Shown here: piece after piece, positions 16,743 to 24,265 of the stretch
Numbering within the stretch: position 1 is the first letter of the stretch
Layout of the letters: the number at the start of each line of letters is the position of its first letter
From: Pseudomonas sp. C1C7
GTDB lineage: Bacteria; Pseudomonadota; Gammaproteobacteria; Pseudomonadales; Pseudomonadaceae
Direction: 5' to 3'
Length of the DNA stretch: 64,000 nt
Assembly (NCBI RefSeq): GCF_013359595.1
Contig: NZ_JABFMP010000019.1
Span: forward strand, 62,001 to 126,000
Notes under the pieces: generated by a model
What the model was told of the DNA's origin: nothing
The model's input: only the letters and a program-made list of their open reading frames with translations
The model's database searches: none
Position numbers and translations under genes: made by a program

Positions 16743-18097
16743 CCGGCGACCGGCGTACGCATGGTGACGAATTCTTCGGCGGCCGTCGGGTGCACGCCGA
16801 TGGTGTCGTCGAAGTGGCGCTTGGTGGCGCCGGCCTTCAAGGCGATGGCGAGGCCCTGGACAATTTCACCGGCATCCGGCCCGACCATGTGGCAACCCAG
16901 CACCTTGTCGGTCTTGGCGTCCACCACCAGCTTCATCAGCGTGCGCTCCTGGCATTCGGTCAGGGTCAGCTTCATCGGCCGGAAACGGCTTTCGAAGATC
17001 ACCACCTCATGCCCGGCATCGCGCGCTTCTTCTTCGGTCAGACCGACGGTGCCGATGTTCGGCAAGCTGAACACTGCCGTCGGGATCATCTTGTAATCCA
17101 CCGCACGGTACTGCTCAGGCTTGAACAGACGCCGCGCCACGGCCATGCCTTCGGCCAGGGCCACGGGTGTCAGTTGCACCCGACCGATCACGTCGCCCAA
17201 TGCGAGGATCGACGGTTCGGCGGTCTGGTACTGATCGTCGACCTCGACGAAACCCTTCCTGTCGAGTTTGACCCCGGTGTTCTCAAGCCCCAGATTGTCC
17301 AGCATCGGACGCCGCCCCGTGGCGTAGAACACGCAATCGGTTTCGAGCTGACGACCATCCTTGAGCGTCACTTTCAGACTGCCATCGGCCTGTTTGTCGA
17401 TACGCTCAATGTCCGCATTGAACTGCAGATCCATGCCGCGCTTGGTCAACTCTTCCTGCAGATGCTTGCGCACCGAACCGTCGAAGCCACGCAGGAACAG
17501 TTCGCCACGATAGAGCAAGGTGGTCTGGGCGCCGAGACCGTGGAAGATGCCAGCGAACTCGACCGCGATATAGCCACCGCCCACGACGAGTACGCGTTGT
17601 GGCAGTTCTTTAAGGAAAAATGCCTGGTTGGAACTGATCGCCAGTTCATGACCCGGAATCTCCGGAATCTGCGGCCAGCCACCCGTGGCGATCAGGATGT
17701 GTTTGGCGCTGTGGCGCTCGCCATTGATCTCGACAGTATGCGGATCGACGATTTTCGCGTGCCCTTCATGCAGGGTCACGCCACTGTTGACCAGCAGGTT
17801 GCGATAAATGCCGTTCAGGCGATTGATCTCGCGATCCTTGTTGGCGATCAGCGTCGCCCAGTCGAACTGCGCCTCGTCCAGGCTCCAGCCGAAACCCGAG
17901 GCCTGCTCGAAGTCTTCGGCGAAGTGCGCGCCGTAGACCAACAGCTTTTTCGGCACACAGCCGACGTTCACACAGGTGCCGCCCAGATAGCGGCTCTCGG
18001 CCACCGCCACCTTCGCACCGAAACCGGCGGCAAACCGAGCCGCCCGCACACCGCCGGAACCGGCACCAATCACATAAAGGTCAAAATCGTAGGCCAT
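16739..18097 (-). CDS. gor: glutathione-disulfide reductase
   Basis: A 452-residue FAD-dependent NADPH:glutathione-disulphide oxidoreductase of the cytosol. FAD motif 'LYVIGAGSGGVRAARFAA', redox-active disulphide Cys42/Cys47 in 'GGTCVNVGCVPKK', NAD(P) motif 'VVGGGYIAVEFAGIFHGLG', and the dimer-interface His in 'TIGVHPTAAEE'. Length is normal. It is convergent with and overlaps the KfrA-like gene by four bases, and lies downstream of galU, from which it is separated by a hairpin. Confidence 0.96.
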   Translation of the reverse strand: MAYDFDLYVIGAGSGGVRAARFAAGFGAKVAVAESRYLGGTCVNVGCVPKKLLVYGAHFAEDFEQASGFGWSLDEAQFDWATLIANKDREINRLNGIYRNLLVNSGVTLHEGHAKIVDPHTVEINGERHSAKHILIATGGWPQIPEIPGHELAISSNQAFFLKELPQRVLVVGGGYIAVEFAGIFHGLGAQTTLLYRGELFLRGFDGSVRKHLQEELTKRGMDLQFNADIERIDKQADGSLKVTLKDGRQLETDCVFYATGRRPMLDNLGLENTGVKLDRKGFVEVDDQYQTAEPSILALGDVIGRVQLTPVALAEGMAVARRLFKPEQYRAVDYKMIPTAVFSLPNIGTVGLTEEEARDAGHEVVIFESRFRPMKLTLTECQERTLMKLVVDAKTDKVLGCHMVGPDAGEIVQGLAIALKAGATKRHFDDTIGVHPTAAEEFVTMRTPVAG

Positions 18098-18177
18098 CGT
18101 CTATCTCCTCGGCAGGTGAACAGCATACCCGCAGTCGTTCACAGGGCAAGGGTTGCCAACAATATGGGCGCGGAAAA

Positions 18178-18205
18178 TGAAAAAGCCACCCGGAGGTGGC
18201 TTTTC
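18178..18205 (-). terminator. terminator after galU
   Basis: AAAAGCCACC-CGGA-GGTGGCTTTT, 23 bases after the galU stop on the minus strand, with T-runs on both sides. Confidence 0.85.
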
Positions 18206-18228
18206 AGTACAAGCAAGCTGGCGCGCTA

Positions 18229-19068
18229 TCAGTACGCCTTGCCAGTCTTGTAGAAGTTCTCGAAGCAGAAGTTGGTCGCGTCGATGTAACCTTCGGCGCC
18301 GCCGCAGTCGAAACGCTTGCCCTTGAACTTGTAGGCCATTACGCAGCCGTTCTGGGCCTGTTTCATCAGGGCGTCGGTGATCTGGATTTCACCGCCCTTG
18401 CCTGGCTCGGTCTGTTCGATCAGGTCGAAGATGTCCGGGGTCAGGATGTAGCGACCGATGATGGCCAGGTTCGATGGCGCATCTTCCGGCTTTGGCTTCT
18501 CGACCATGCTGTGAACGCGGTAGATGTCGTCGCGGATCATCTCGCCGGCGATCACGCCGTACTTGTTGGTTTCCTGCGGGTCTACTTCCTGGATGGCCAC
18601 GATCGAGCAGCGGAACTGCTTGTACAGCTTGACCATCTGGGTCAGTACGCCGTCGCCTTCGAGGTTCACGCACAGGTCGTCCGCCAGCACCACGGCGAAC
18701 GGCTCGTCGCCGATCAGCGGACGACCGGTCAGGATCGCGTGGCCCAGGCCTTTCATTTCGGTCTGGCGGGTGTAGGAGAACGAGCAGTTGTCGAGCAGTT
18801 TGCGGATACCGACCAGGTATTTTTCCTTGTCGGTGCCCTTGATCTGGTTTTCCAGCTCGTAGCTGATGTCGAAGTGGTCTTCCAGGGCGCGCTTGCCGCG
18901 ACCGGTCACGATGGAGATTTCATTCAACCCGGCATCCAGTGCTTCTTCGACGCCGTACTGGATCAGTGGCTTGTTTACCACCGGCAGCATTTCTTTAGGC
19001 ATGGCTTTAGTCGCTGGCAGGAAGCGAGTACCGTAACCGGCTGCTGGAAACAAGCATTTCTTGATCAT
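18229..19068 (-). CDS. galU: UTP-glucose-1-phosphate uridylyltransferase
   Basis: A 279-residue nucleotidyltransferase making UDP-glucose from UTP and glucose-1-phosphate, for exopolysaccharide, LPS core and osmoregulated glucans. The signature 'PAAGYGTRFLPATKAMPKEM' is at the N-terminus, with 'VLADDLCVNLEGDGVL' (nucleotide site), 'GRYILTPDIFDLIE' and the C-terminal 'KGKRFDCGGAEGY'. The length is usual for Pseudomonas GalU. It stands alone between a 258-bp upstream region, in which I see no other gene, and a terminator. Confidence 0.97.
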   Translation of the reverse strand: MIKKCLFPAAGYGTRFLPATKAMPKEMLPVVNKPLIQYGVEEALDAGLNEISIVTGRGKRALEDHFDISYELENQIKGTDKEKYLVGIRKLLDNCSFSYTRQTEMKGLGHAILTGRPLIGDEPFAVVLADDLCVNLEGDGVLTQMVKLYKQFRCSIVAIQEVDPQETNKYGVIAGEMIRDDIYRVHSMVEKPKPEDAPSNLAIIGRYILTPDIFDLIEQTEPGKGGEIQITDALMKQAQNGCVMAYKFKGKRFDCGGAEGYIDATNFCFENFYKTGKAY

Positions 19069-19326
19069 ATAAGTCCTTGAAAGGGCTGTGTGTACGAGTT
19101 CGGCGCAGTCTAATCAGGCGGCGTGCACCTTACAATGCCCGCGCTGGCTAACCGATGCCATCATAGGAGAAATATTTGGGCGGATAGTTCCGCCAAGGTG
19201 AAGTTCCTCCGTCAGCAACCTGTTAGTGATAGCAGAGACCGGCAGGATTGCACGCTTGTCGCCTGAACAGGTTGGGGCATTAAACGCTATGATTGCGACA
19301 ATTCAACCAGCCAACGAGGCAGATAG

Positions 19327-19515
19327 ATGTCGGCAGCAAAAATCGTCAACGGGTACCTGATCAACAAGACCAACGACGGCCAATGGTCGATCAACAGCGC
19401 GGCTGGCGAGAAAATCGCCGGGCCATTCCCCACCGAAGCCATGGCGGTGGAAGTGGCGGCGGTGCTGGAGCTTGAGCATCCGGAACCGAAGAAGCGCGGC
19501 AAGGACAAAAACTGA
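19327..19515 (+). CDS. small conserved-looking protein (62 aa)
   Basis: A 62-residue soluble protein with a compact start ('VNGYLINKTNDGQWSINSAAGEK') and a basic, charged tail ('PEPKKRGKDKN'). No signal peptide or membrane segment. Codon use is like its neighbours (G/C-rich third positions), which supports a real gene. I do not recognise the family. A REP-like repeat follows it. Confidence 0.6.
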   Translation: MSAAKIVNGYLINKTNDGQWSINSAAGEKIAGPFPTEAMAVEVAAVLELEHPEPKKRGKDKN

Positions 19516-19544
19516 TCCCTGCAATGCCCGAATTGAAACGCTCC

Positions 19545-19631
19545 CTGTAGGAGCTGCCGAGTGCAACGAGGCTGCGATCTTTTGATTTTCAAAAAAGATC
19601 AAAAGATCGCAGCCTCCGACAGCTCCTACAG
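19545..19631. repeat. REP-like inverted repeat, TGTAGGAG/GATC type
   Basis: TGTAGGAGCTGCCG...GAGGCTGCGATCTTTTGAT faces ATCAAAAGATCGCAGCCTC...CAGCTCCTACAG. Same family as at 4088, 50888 and 55439. Confidence 0.85.
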
Positions 19632-19703
19632 TGGCTTATCGCCACAACCTTTTGCCCGCGACGCTGTCACAGGCTTTGCCCATCCCCTTTCGATGACACC
19701 GAC

Positions 19704-19985
19704 ATGACCAAATTCTTGCCACTGATCGCGGTACTGGCCCTGAGTGGCTGCGCGACGTCCGAACCCACCTACCTGAACAATGGCGAACAAGGCCTGGCCA
19801 TCGACTGTTCAGGCGAAGCCAACTCCTGGGCGAGCTGTTATGAAAAGGCCGACGCGTCCTGCGCGGGCACCGGCTACCGCATCGTCGGCACCGATGGCAC
19901 GCCGGCGCCGGACGAGAGCGACAAGACCCTGGGCGTAGACGTCGGCAACTACAAGAACCGCAGCGTCGTGGTGGTCTGCAAGTAA
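19704..19985 (+). CDS. small lipoprotein (93 aa)
   Basis: A 93-residue protein with a lipoprotein signal: 'KFLPLIAVLALSGCATS', lipobox LSGC with Cys near residue 16. The mature part has four cysteines ('IDCSGEA', 'ASCYEKADASCAG', 'VVVVCK') that may pair in the periplasm. Family not recognised. It is convergent with another lipoprotein gene across a hairpin. Confidence 0.7.
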   Translation: MTKFLPLIAVLALSGCATSEPTYLNNGEQGLAIDCSGEANSWASCYEKADASCAGTGYRIVGTDGTPAPDESDKTLGVDVGNYKNRSVVVVCK

Positions 19986-20007
19986 GGCGCCCTGCCTCCG
20001 TTATGCA

Positions 20008-20034
20008 AATGCCGCCCGTTTGGCGGCATTTATT
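20008..20034. terminator. hairpin terminator between convergent lipoprotein genes
   Basis: AATGCCGCC-CGTTT-GGCGGCATT followed by a short T-rich tail. Confidence 0.7.
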
Positions 20035-20052
20035 GTGAATATCGGCTGTCGA

Positions 20053-20409
20053 TCAGCCAGAAATGCACGCATTCGCGGCATTCTGCACATCCTTTGGACG
20101 CACCGGCACGTTGGACATGCTCTCATGCAACTTGATGCTGCTGCCGCCCGAACGCTCTTCGATATCGAATACTGCCGTCGGACCCGATGACAGTTTCTGC
20201 GGCACGATCACCCGCACCCCGTCCTTGTGCGGTTCGATCTGCAACGCTCCGCGACTGCTGGCGAGCTTTTCGCTCAGGCATTGCGCGTACTCATGGGGTT
20301 TCTTGCCGGAAATCACGTTCATGGTGGGCAGCGTCTGGTTGATCTCCGAGACGCTTGCGCAACCACCCAATGCCAAGACCATTGGCAGACCCCACACACC
20401 CCACTTCAT
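20053..20409 (-). CDS. lipoprotein (118 aa)
   Basis: A protein of 118 residues with signal 'KWGVWGLPMVLALGGCASV' and lipobox ALGGC. The start ATG 20409 has GGAGG six bases upstream; the longer frame is less likely. The mature part 'PHEYAQCLSEKLASS' and 'GGSSIKLHESMSNVP' does not match a family I know. Probably anchored in the outer or inner membrane facing the periplasm. Confidence 0.68.
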   Translation of the reverse strand: MKWGVWGLPMVLALGGCASVSEINQTLPTMNVISGKKPHEYAQCLSEKLASSRGALQIEPHKDGVRVIVPQKLSSGPTAVFDIEERSGGSSIKLHESMSNVPVRPKDVQNAANACISG

Positions 20410-20610
20410 ACCAAACCTCCGATAAAGACCCTCCGACAGCACAAACCTGGTTTTTCTCCGGGGTCGACTGCATTTATCTGCACCCTACGCCCCGGAACGT
20501 CTCTAAATTGTCAAAGCAGCGTCAGGCAACAGGATATTTCCGCCTGCGGGCTGATAAACTGCGCCCCATCGTTTTGATTTTGTAGAAAAAGCCCTTCCGG
20601 AGGCGCCCAC

Positions 20611-20913
20611 ATGAAATTCATTCACCAGCGCGAGCACCTCAACGAGGACGACATCGTCGTCATTCAATGCTCGCAGACCTGCAACATCCGCCTGATGAAC
20701 GACGCCAACTTCCGCAGCTTCAAAAATGGCGGCCGTCACACCTATCACGGTGGCGCATTCGACAAATTCCCCGCGCGCATTACCGCGCCGAGCACCGGTT
20801 TCTGGAACATCACCATCGACACCGTCAGCCGTCGGGCGATCAGCGTGACCCGCAAGCCGAACCTGACCCACTCGATCAAAATCATCCGCCGCTCGGCCAC
20901 CAAGCTCAGCTGA
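20611..20913 (+). CDS. DUF1883-like protein (100 aa)
   Basis: A 100-residue soluble protein 'MKFIHQREHLNEDDIVVIQC...' with an interior 'TGFWNITIDTVSRRAISVTRKPN'. It resembles the DUF1883 family as I remember it; function unknown. CGGAGG stands before the start ATG. A 56-codon gene follows after 49 bp on the same strand, so the two may be co-transcribed. Confidence 0.65.
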   Translation: MKFIHQREHLNEDDIVVIQCSQTCNIRLMNDANFRSFKNGGRHTYHGGAFDKFPARITAPSTGFWNITIDTVSRRAISVTRKPNLTHSIKIIRRSATKLS

Positions 20914-20962
20914 ACATCGCCTTCCCGCTCCTGAACAGAGCCCCAGACAGACAGGTACGACC

Positions 20963-21133
20963 GTGGCCCAGACAACCAAATACGTAATCAAGTACAAGCT
21001 CAACGGCGAACGCCGCTTCGAATTCGCCCAGCTGGAAAACGGCACCCAGGAAGAAGCCAAGGCCGCCTTGGACGCCTTGCACGGCCAGGGCGACGATGTC
21101 ATCAGCGAAATCAGCGTCAGCAAGGCGCTGTAA
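20963..21133 (+). CDS. small protein (56 aa), GTG start
   Basis: A 56-residue reading frame: V-A-Q-T-T-K-Y-V-I-K-Y-K-L-N-G-E-R-R-F-E, then 'FAQLENGTQEEAKAALDAL' and a short C-terminus ending 'SVSKAL'. Codon use is clearly coding (third positions G/C), and the alternating hydrophobic pattern suggests a small beta-alpha domain. Start GTG at 20963. No family recognised. It precedes the alkylation-repair genes. Confidence 0.6.
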   Translation: MAQTTKYVIKYKLNGERRFEFAQLENGTQEEAKAALDALHGQGDDVISEISVSKAL

Positions 21134-21140
21134 TTCGCAG

Positions 21141-21162
21141 TTCGACCGCAAGCGACGGAGTG
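21141..21162 (+). promoter_or_regulatory. 22-bp motif upstream of the 2OG-oxygenase/alkB operon
   Basis: TTCGACCGCAAGCG then ACGGAGTG. A near copy (20 of 22 bases) lies at 22611-22632 before ada. The motif ends 54 bp before this gene's start codon and 55 bp before ada. Candidate operator for the local alkylation response, possibly bound by Ada; inferred from repetition and position. Confidence 0.6.
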
Positions 21163-21216
21163 TCCGCGCCCACAACCCGTCGCAGACTGCTCGCCTCAAT
21201 CACGTGAGGCCCGCCA

Positions 21217-21921
21217 ATGAGTGAGCAATACCTGAACAGGCTGAATTGGCCGTCGCTGGAACAGCAACTCGATCAGGACGGCTGTGCGGTCATCCCTTCG
21301 CTGTTGAGCCACAAGGCCTGTGACGAACTCAGTGCCTTGTACGGCCAATCCGATCCCTTTCGCACGCAAGTGATCATGGCCCGCCACGGCTTCGGCCGCG
21401 GCGAGTACAAGTACTTGCGCTACCCCCTGCCGGACCTGGTCGCGCGCCTGCGCAGTGCGCTGTATCCGCGATTGGTGCCGATCGCCAATCGCTGGTACGA
21501 GCATATGGGCCTGCCAGACCGTTTTCCTGACAACCACACAGCCTTTCTCGAACGTTGTCATGCCGCCGGTCAGCAACGCCCTACACCACTGTTGCTGCAA
21601 TACGGTCCGCAGGACTACAACTGCCTGCATCAGGACCTGTACGGCGAGCACGTTTTCCCACTGCAGGTCGCGATTCTTCTGTCAGAACCGGGTGAAGACT
21701 TTACGGGTGGCGAATTCGTCCTGACCGAACAACGTCCGCGCATGCAATCGCGCCCGCAGGTGGTGGGCCTCAAGAAAGGGGATGGTTTGATTTTTGCCGT
21801 CAACCAGCGACCGGTCCAAGGCACCCGCGGCTTTTACCGGGTCACCCTGCGCCACGGCGTCAGTCGCCTGCACAGCGGCAAACGCCATACCCTGGGCATA
21901 ATTTTTCACGATGCGTCATGA
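21217..21921 (+). CDS. 2OG-Fe(II) oxygenase
   Basis: A 234-residue 2-oxoglutarate/Fe(II)-dependent oxygenase. The iron triad is visible as H-x-D in 'NCLHQDLYGEHVFPLQ' and the distal His in 'RVTLRHGVSRL', with a following Arg in 'SGKRHTLGIIFHDA' for 2-oxoglutarate. It is translationally coupled to alkB (ATGA overlap), so a role in nucleic-acid or alkylation-damage repair is likely but not shown. A 22-bp motif shared with ada lies upstream. Confidence 0.85.
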   Translation: MSEQYLNRLNWPSLEQQLDQDGCAVIPSLLSHKACDELSALYGQSDPFRTQVIMARHGFGRGEYKYLRYPLPDLVARLRSALYPRLVPIANRWYEHMGLPDRFPDNHTAFLERCHAAGQQRPTPLLLQYGPQDYNCLHQDLYGEHVFPLQVAILLSEPGEDFTGGEFVLTEQRPRMQSRPQVVGLKKGDGLIFAVNQRPVQGTRGFYRVTLRHGVSRLHSGKRHTLGIIFHDAS

Positions 21922-22589
21922 CCATGAACCCGATGACCTTTGACCTGTTCGCCGACGCCGAGCCGGAGCAACAGCCGCGGCGCGAACAGATCGGCGAACA
22001 ATCCTGCGTATTGAGGGGCTTTGCCCTGCCCTGGCTGGACCGCTTGCTGCCGGCACTGGAAGCGGTGCTGGCGGCTGCGCCCTTGCGGCAAATGGTCACC
22101 CCCGGCGGTTTCACCATGTCGGTGGCCTTGAGCAGTTGCGGCACGTGGGGCTGGACCACCGATCGCAGCGGCTATCGTTACACCCGCGACGATCCGCAAA
22201 CGGGCCTGCCGTGGCCGTCGATGCCGGAGGTGTTTTTCCAGTTGGCGCAGGCGGCGGCACGGGACGCGGGGTTTACAGACTTCGAGCCCGATTCCTGCCT
22301 GATCAACCGCTATGTCCCAGGCGCAAAGATGTCGCTGCATCAGGACAAGGACGAAAAATCCTACGCAGAGCCGATCGTCTCGGTGTCGCTGGGATTGCCG
22401 GCCATGTTTCTGTTCGGAGGGTTCGCAAGGGGCGACAAAAGCCAGCGAGTGCCGTTGCTGCATGGCGACATCGTGGTCTGGGGCGGCGTGGATCGCTTGC
22501 GTTATCACGGCGTCCTGCCGATCAAGGACGGGCAGCACTCGATCCTCGGCGAGCAGCGGATCAACTTCACGTTTCGTCGGTCGCATTGA
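21918..22589 (+). CDS. alkB: DNA oxidative demethylase AlkB
   Basis: A 223-residue 2OG/Fe(II) dioxygenase that removes methyl groups from 1-methyladenine and 3-methylcytosine in DNA. Substrate-side motif 'TMSVALSSCGTWGWTTD', iron ligands in 'SLHQDKDEKSYAEPIVSVSLG' (HxD) and 'RLRYHGVLPIKDG' (His), and the 2OG-binding Arg pair in 'QRINFTFRRSH'. Its ATG overlaps the stop of the upstream oxygenase by four bases. Followed 98 bp later by ada. Confidence 0.95.
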   Translation: MTMNPMTFDLFADAEPEQQPRREQIGEQSCVLRGFALPWLDRLLPALEAVLAAAPLRQMVTPGGFTMSVALSSCGTWGWTTDRSGYRYTRDDPQTGLPWPSMPEVFFQLAQAAARDAGFTDFEPDSCLINRYVPGAKMSLHQDKDEKSYAEPIVSVSLGLPAMFLFGGFARGDKSQRVPLLHGDIVVWGGVDRLRYHGVLPIKDGQHSILGEQRINFTFRRSH

Positions 22590-22608
22590 AGGCTCGTTGA
22601 ACGCTCGG

Positions 22609-22632
22609 AATTTGACCGCAAGCGCCGGAGTG
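22609..22632 (+). promoter_or_regulatory. 22-bp motif and Ada-box-like AAT-N6-GCAA upstream of ada
   Basis: AAT at 22609-22611 and GCAA at 22618-22621 fit the AAT-N6-GCAA pattern described for E. coli Ada binding. The wider stretch TTTGACCGCAAGCG + CCGGAGTG (22611-22632) repeats the motif at 21141-21162. Confidence 0.55.
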
Positions 22633-22687
22633 CCGGGGCACTTGCAGGTGATTAATCTGTGCTGAACGGGTCAACGGATACAAAGCC

Positions 22688-23758
22688 ATGACAAGCCAAA
22701 CGACAAAAATCAGCACCGAGAACGATCCACGCTGGGCCGCCGTTGTCGCACGCGATCCACAGGCGGACGGGCAGTTTGTCTACGCGGTGAAAACCACCGG
22801 GATCTACTGCAACCCCAGCAGCCTGGCGCGCTTGCCCAAGCCGCAGAACGTCGAATTCTTCGATACTGCCGAACAGGCGCAGGCGGCGGGTTATCGCCCG
22901 AGCAAGCGTGCGGCGAAGGATCAGAGTGATCTGGCGGCGCAACATGCCGCGACGGTGGCTGCCGCTTGCCGCCAGATCGAAACGGCCGAGGAACTTCCGG
23001 CGTTGAACGACCTGGCCCAGGGCGCCGGCTTGAGCAGCTTTCACTTTCACCGGGTGTTCAAGGCCGTGACCGGCCTGACGCCCCGGGGTTACGCCGCCGC
23101 CCATCGTTCGCGCCGGGTGCGGGAGCGGTTGACGGATGGCCGTTCGGTTACCGACGCGCTGTACGACGCCGGCTTCAACTCCAACAGCCGCTTTTATGAG
23201 GCGGCGGATCAGGTGCTGGGCATGAAACCCGCCGATTACCGCGCCGCCGGGCAGAACAACGACATTCGATTCGCCGTCGGCCAGTGCTCCCTCGGGGCGA
23301 TTCTGGTGGCGCAAAGCGAGCGTGGGGTGTGCGCGATTCTGCTGGGGGATGATCCGCAGCAACTGGTCTGCGACCTGCAGGACAAGTTTCGCCGCGCCAA
23401 TCTGATCGGCGCCGACAAGGACTTCGAACAACTGATCGCCAGGGTCGTGGGTTTTATCGAGGCGCCGGCGTTGGGCCTGGATCTGCCGCTGGATGTACGC
23501 GGCACGGCGTTTCAGGAGCGGGTCTGGCAAGCGTTGCGGGAGATTCCCGTGGGCAGCACCGCCAGCTATGCCGACATTGCGCAGCGCATCGGCTCACCGA
23601 AAGCCGTCCGCGCCGTAGCCCAGGCCTGCGGTGCGAACAGCCTGGCGGTCGCGATTCCCTGTCACCGCGTGGTGCGCAGCGATGGCAATCTGTCCGGGTA
23701 TCGTTGGGGCGTGGAGCGCAAGCGCCAACTGCTCGACCGGGAACACCCCGACCTGTAA
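22688..23758 (+). CDS. ada: Ada-type regulator/O6-methylguanine-DNA methyltransferase with degenerate zinc site
   Basis: A 356-residue three-part Ada: N-terminal methylphosphotriester domain (about 10-80), AraC-type helix-turn-helix (about 95-185) and C-terminal methyltransferase with the acceptor Cys325 in 'AIPCHRVVRSDG'. The C-terminal domain looks intact, so O6-methylguanine repair is likely. The N-terminal zinc site is not: Cys41 ('GIYCNPSS') is kept, but the other three positions of the usual C-x3-C ... C-x2-C set read Ser45, Ser72 and Ala75 ('YRPSKRAA'). Zinc binding, and so methyl-switched activation by phosphotriester repair, should be lost or changed. It sits after alkB with a shared upstream motif. 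Confidence 0.9.
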   Translation: MTSQTTKISTENDPRWAAVVARDPQADGQFVYAVKTTGIYCNPSSLARLPKPQNVEFFDTAEQAQAAGYRPSKRAAKDQSDLAAQHAATVAAACRQIETAEELPALNDLAQGAGLSSFHFHRVFKAVTGLTPRGYAAAHRSRRVRERLTDGRSVTDALYDAGFNSNSRFYEAADQVLGMKPADYRAAGQNNDIRFAVGQCSLGAILVAQSERGVCAILLGDDPQQLVCDLQDKFRRANLIGADKDFEQLIARVVGFIEAPALGLDLPLDVRGTAFQERVWQALREIPVGSTASYADIAQRIGSPKAVRAVAQACGANSLAVAIPCHRVVRSDGNLSGYRWGVERKRQLLDREHPDL

Positions 23759-23770
23759 ACACACGGACCT

Positions 23771-23842
23771 GTGGGAGCAAGGCTTGCCCGCGAATAGGCC
23801 AGAGAGGCCTCTAAAAGCTTCGCGGGCAAGCCTCGCTCCTAC
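23771..23842. repeat. REP-like inverted repeat, GGCTTGCCCGCGA type
   Basis: GTGGGAGCAAGGCTTGCCCG(CGAA) and (TTCG)CGGGCAAGCCTCGCTCCTAC facing each other around a small inner hairpin AGGCC/GGCCT. Located at the ada 3' end. Confidence 0.85.
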
Positions 23843-23861
23843 GGGGTGGGAGTGTCAGTGG

Positions 23862-24150
23862 TCAACGGTTTACGTCCACCACCACCCGCCCGCGCAATTG
23901 CCCGGCCAGCAGCCGTGGCGCCATTTCGATCACTTCGCTCAAGCCGATTTCGTGGCTGATCAACGCCAACAGCTTGAAATCCAGATCCTGCGCCAGTCGG
24001 CGCCAGGCCTCGATCCGCCGGGCCTTGGGCTGCGTGACACTGTTGATCCCCGCGAGGGTCACGCCACGCAAAATGAACGGCGCGACCCTCGCCGGGAAAT
24101 CCATGCACTGGGCCAGGCCACAAGCGGCCACCGTGCAATGTCCTTCACCC
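23862..24150 (-). pseudogene. 3' remnant of an acrylyl-CoA reductase/YhdH-type dehydrogenase
   Basis: The last roughly 95 codons read 'TVAACGLAQCMDFPARVAPF', 'ILRGVTLAGINSVTQP', 'RRIEAWRRLAQDLD', and end 'QLRGRVVVDVNR', which is the C-terminus of the AcuI/YhdH zinc-independent alcohol-dehydrogenase family (normally about 325 residues). The N-terminal two thirds, including the NADPH-binding part, are absent: upstream of about 24150 the frame has no similarity and runs into the promoter side of the divergent gene. Inference: a deletion removed the front of the gene. No function expected. Confidence 0.75.
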
Positions 24151-24265
24151 GCACCCCAACCATTGAGCCATTTCACCCAGGCTCCGGGTTTTTCCATTAC
24201 CGGCGGCTATGCTTTTTTCGCGGTGGTCAAAAACCGCGAGAACGGTCCTGTCGATGGAGTTGACC

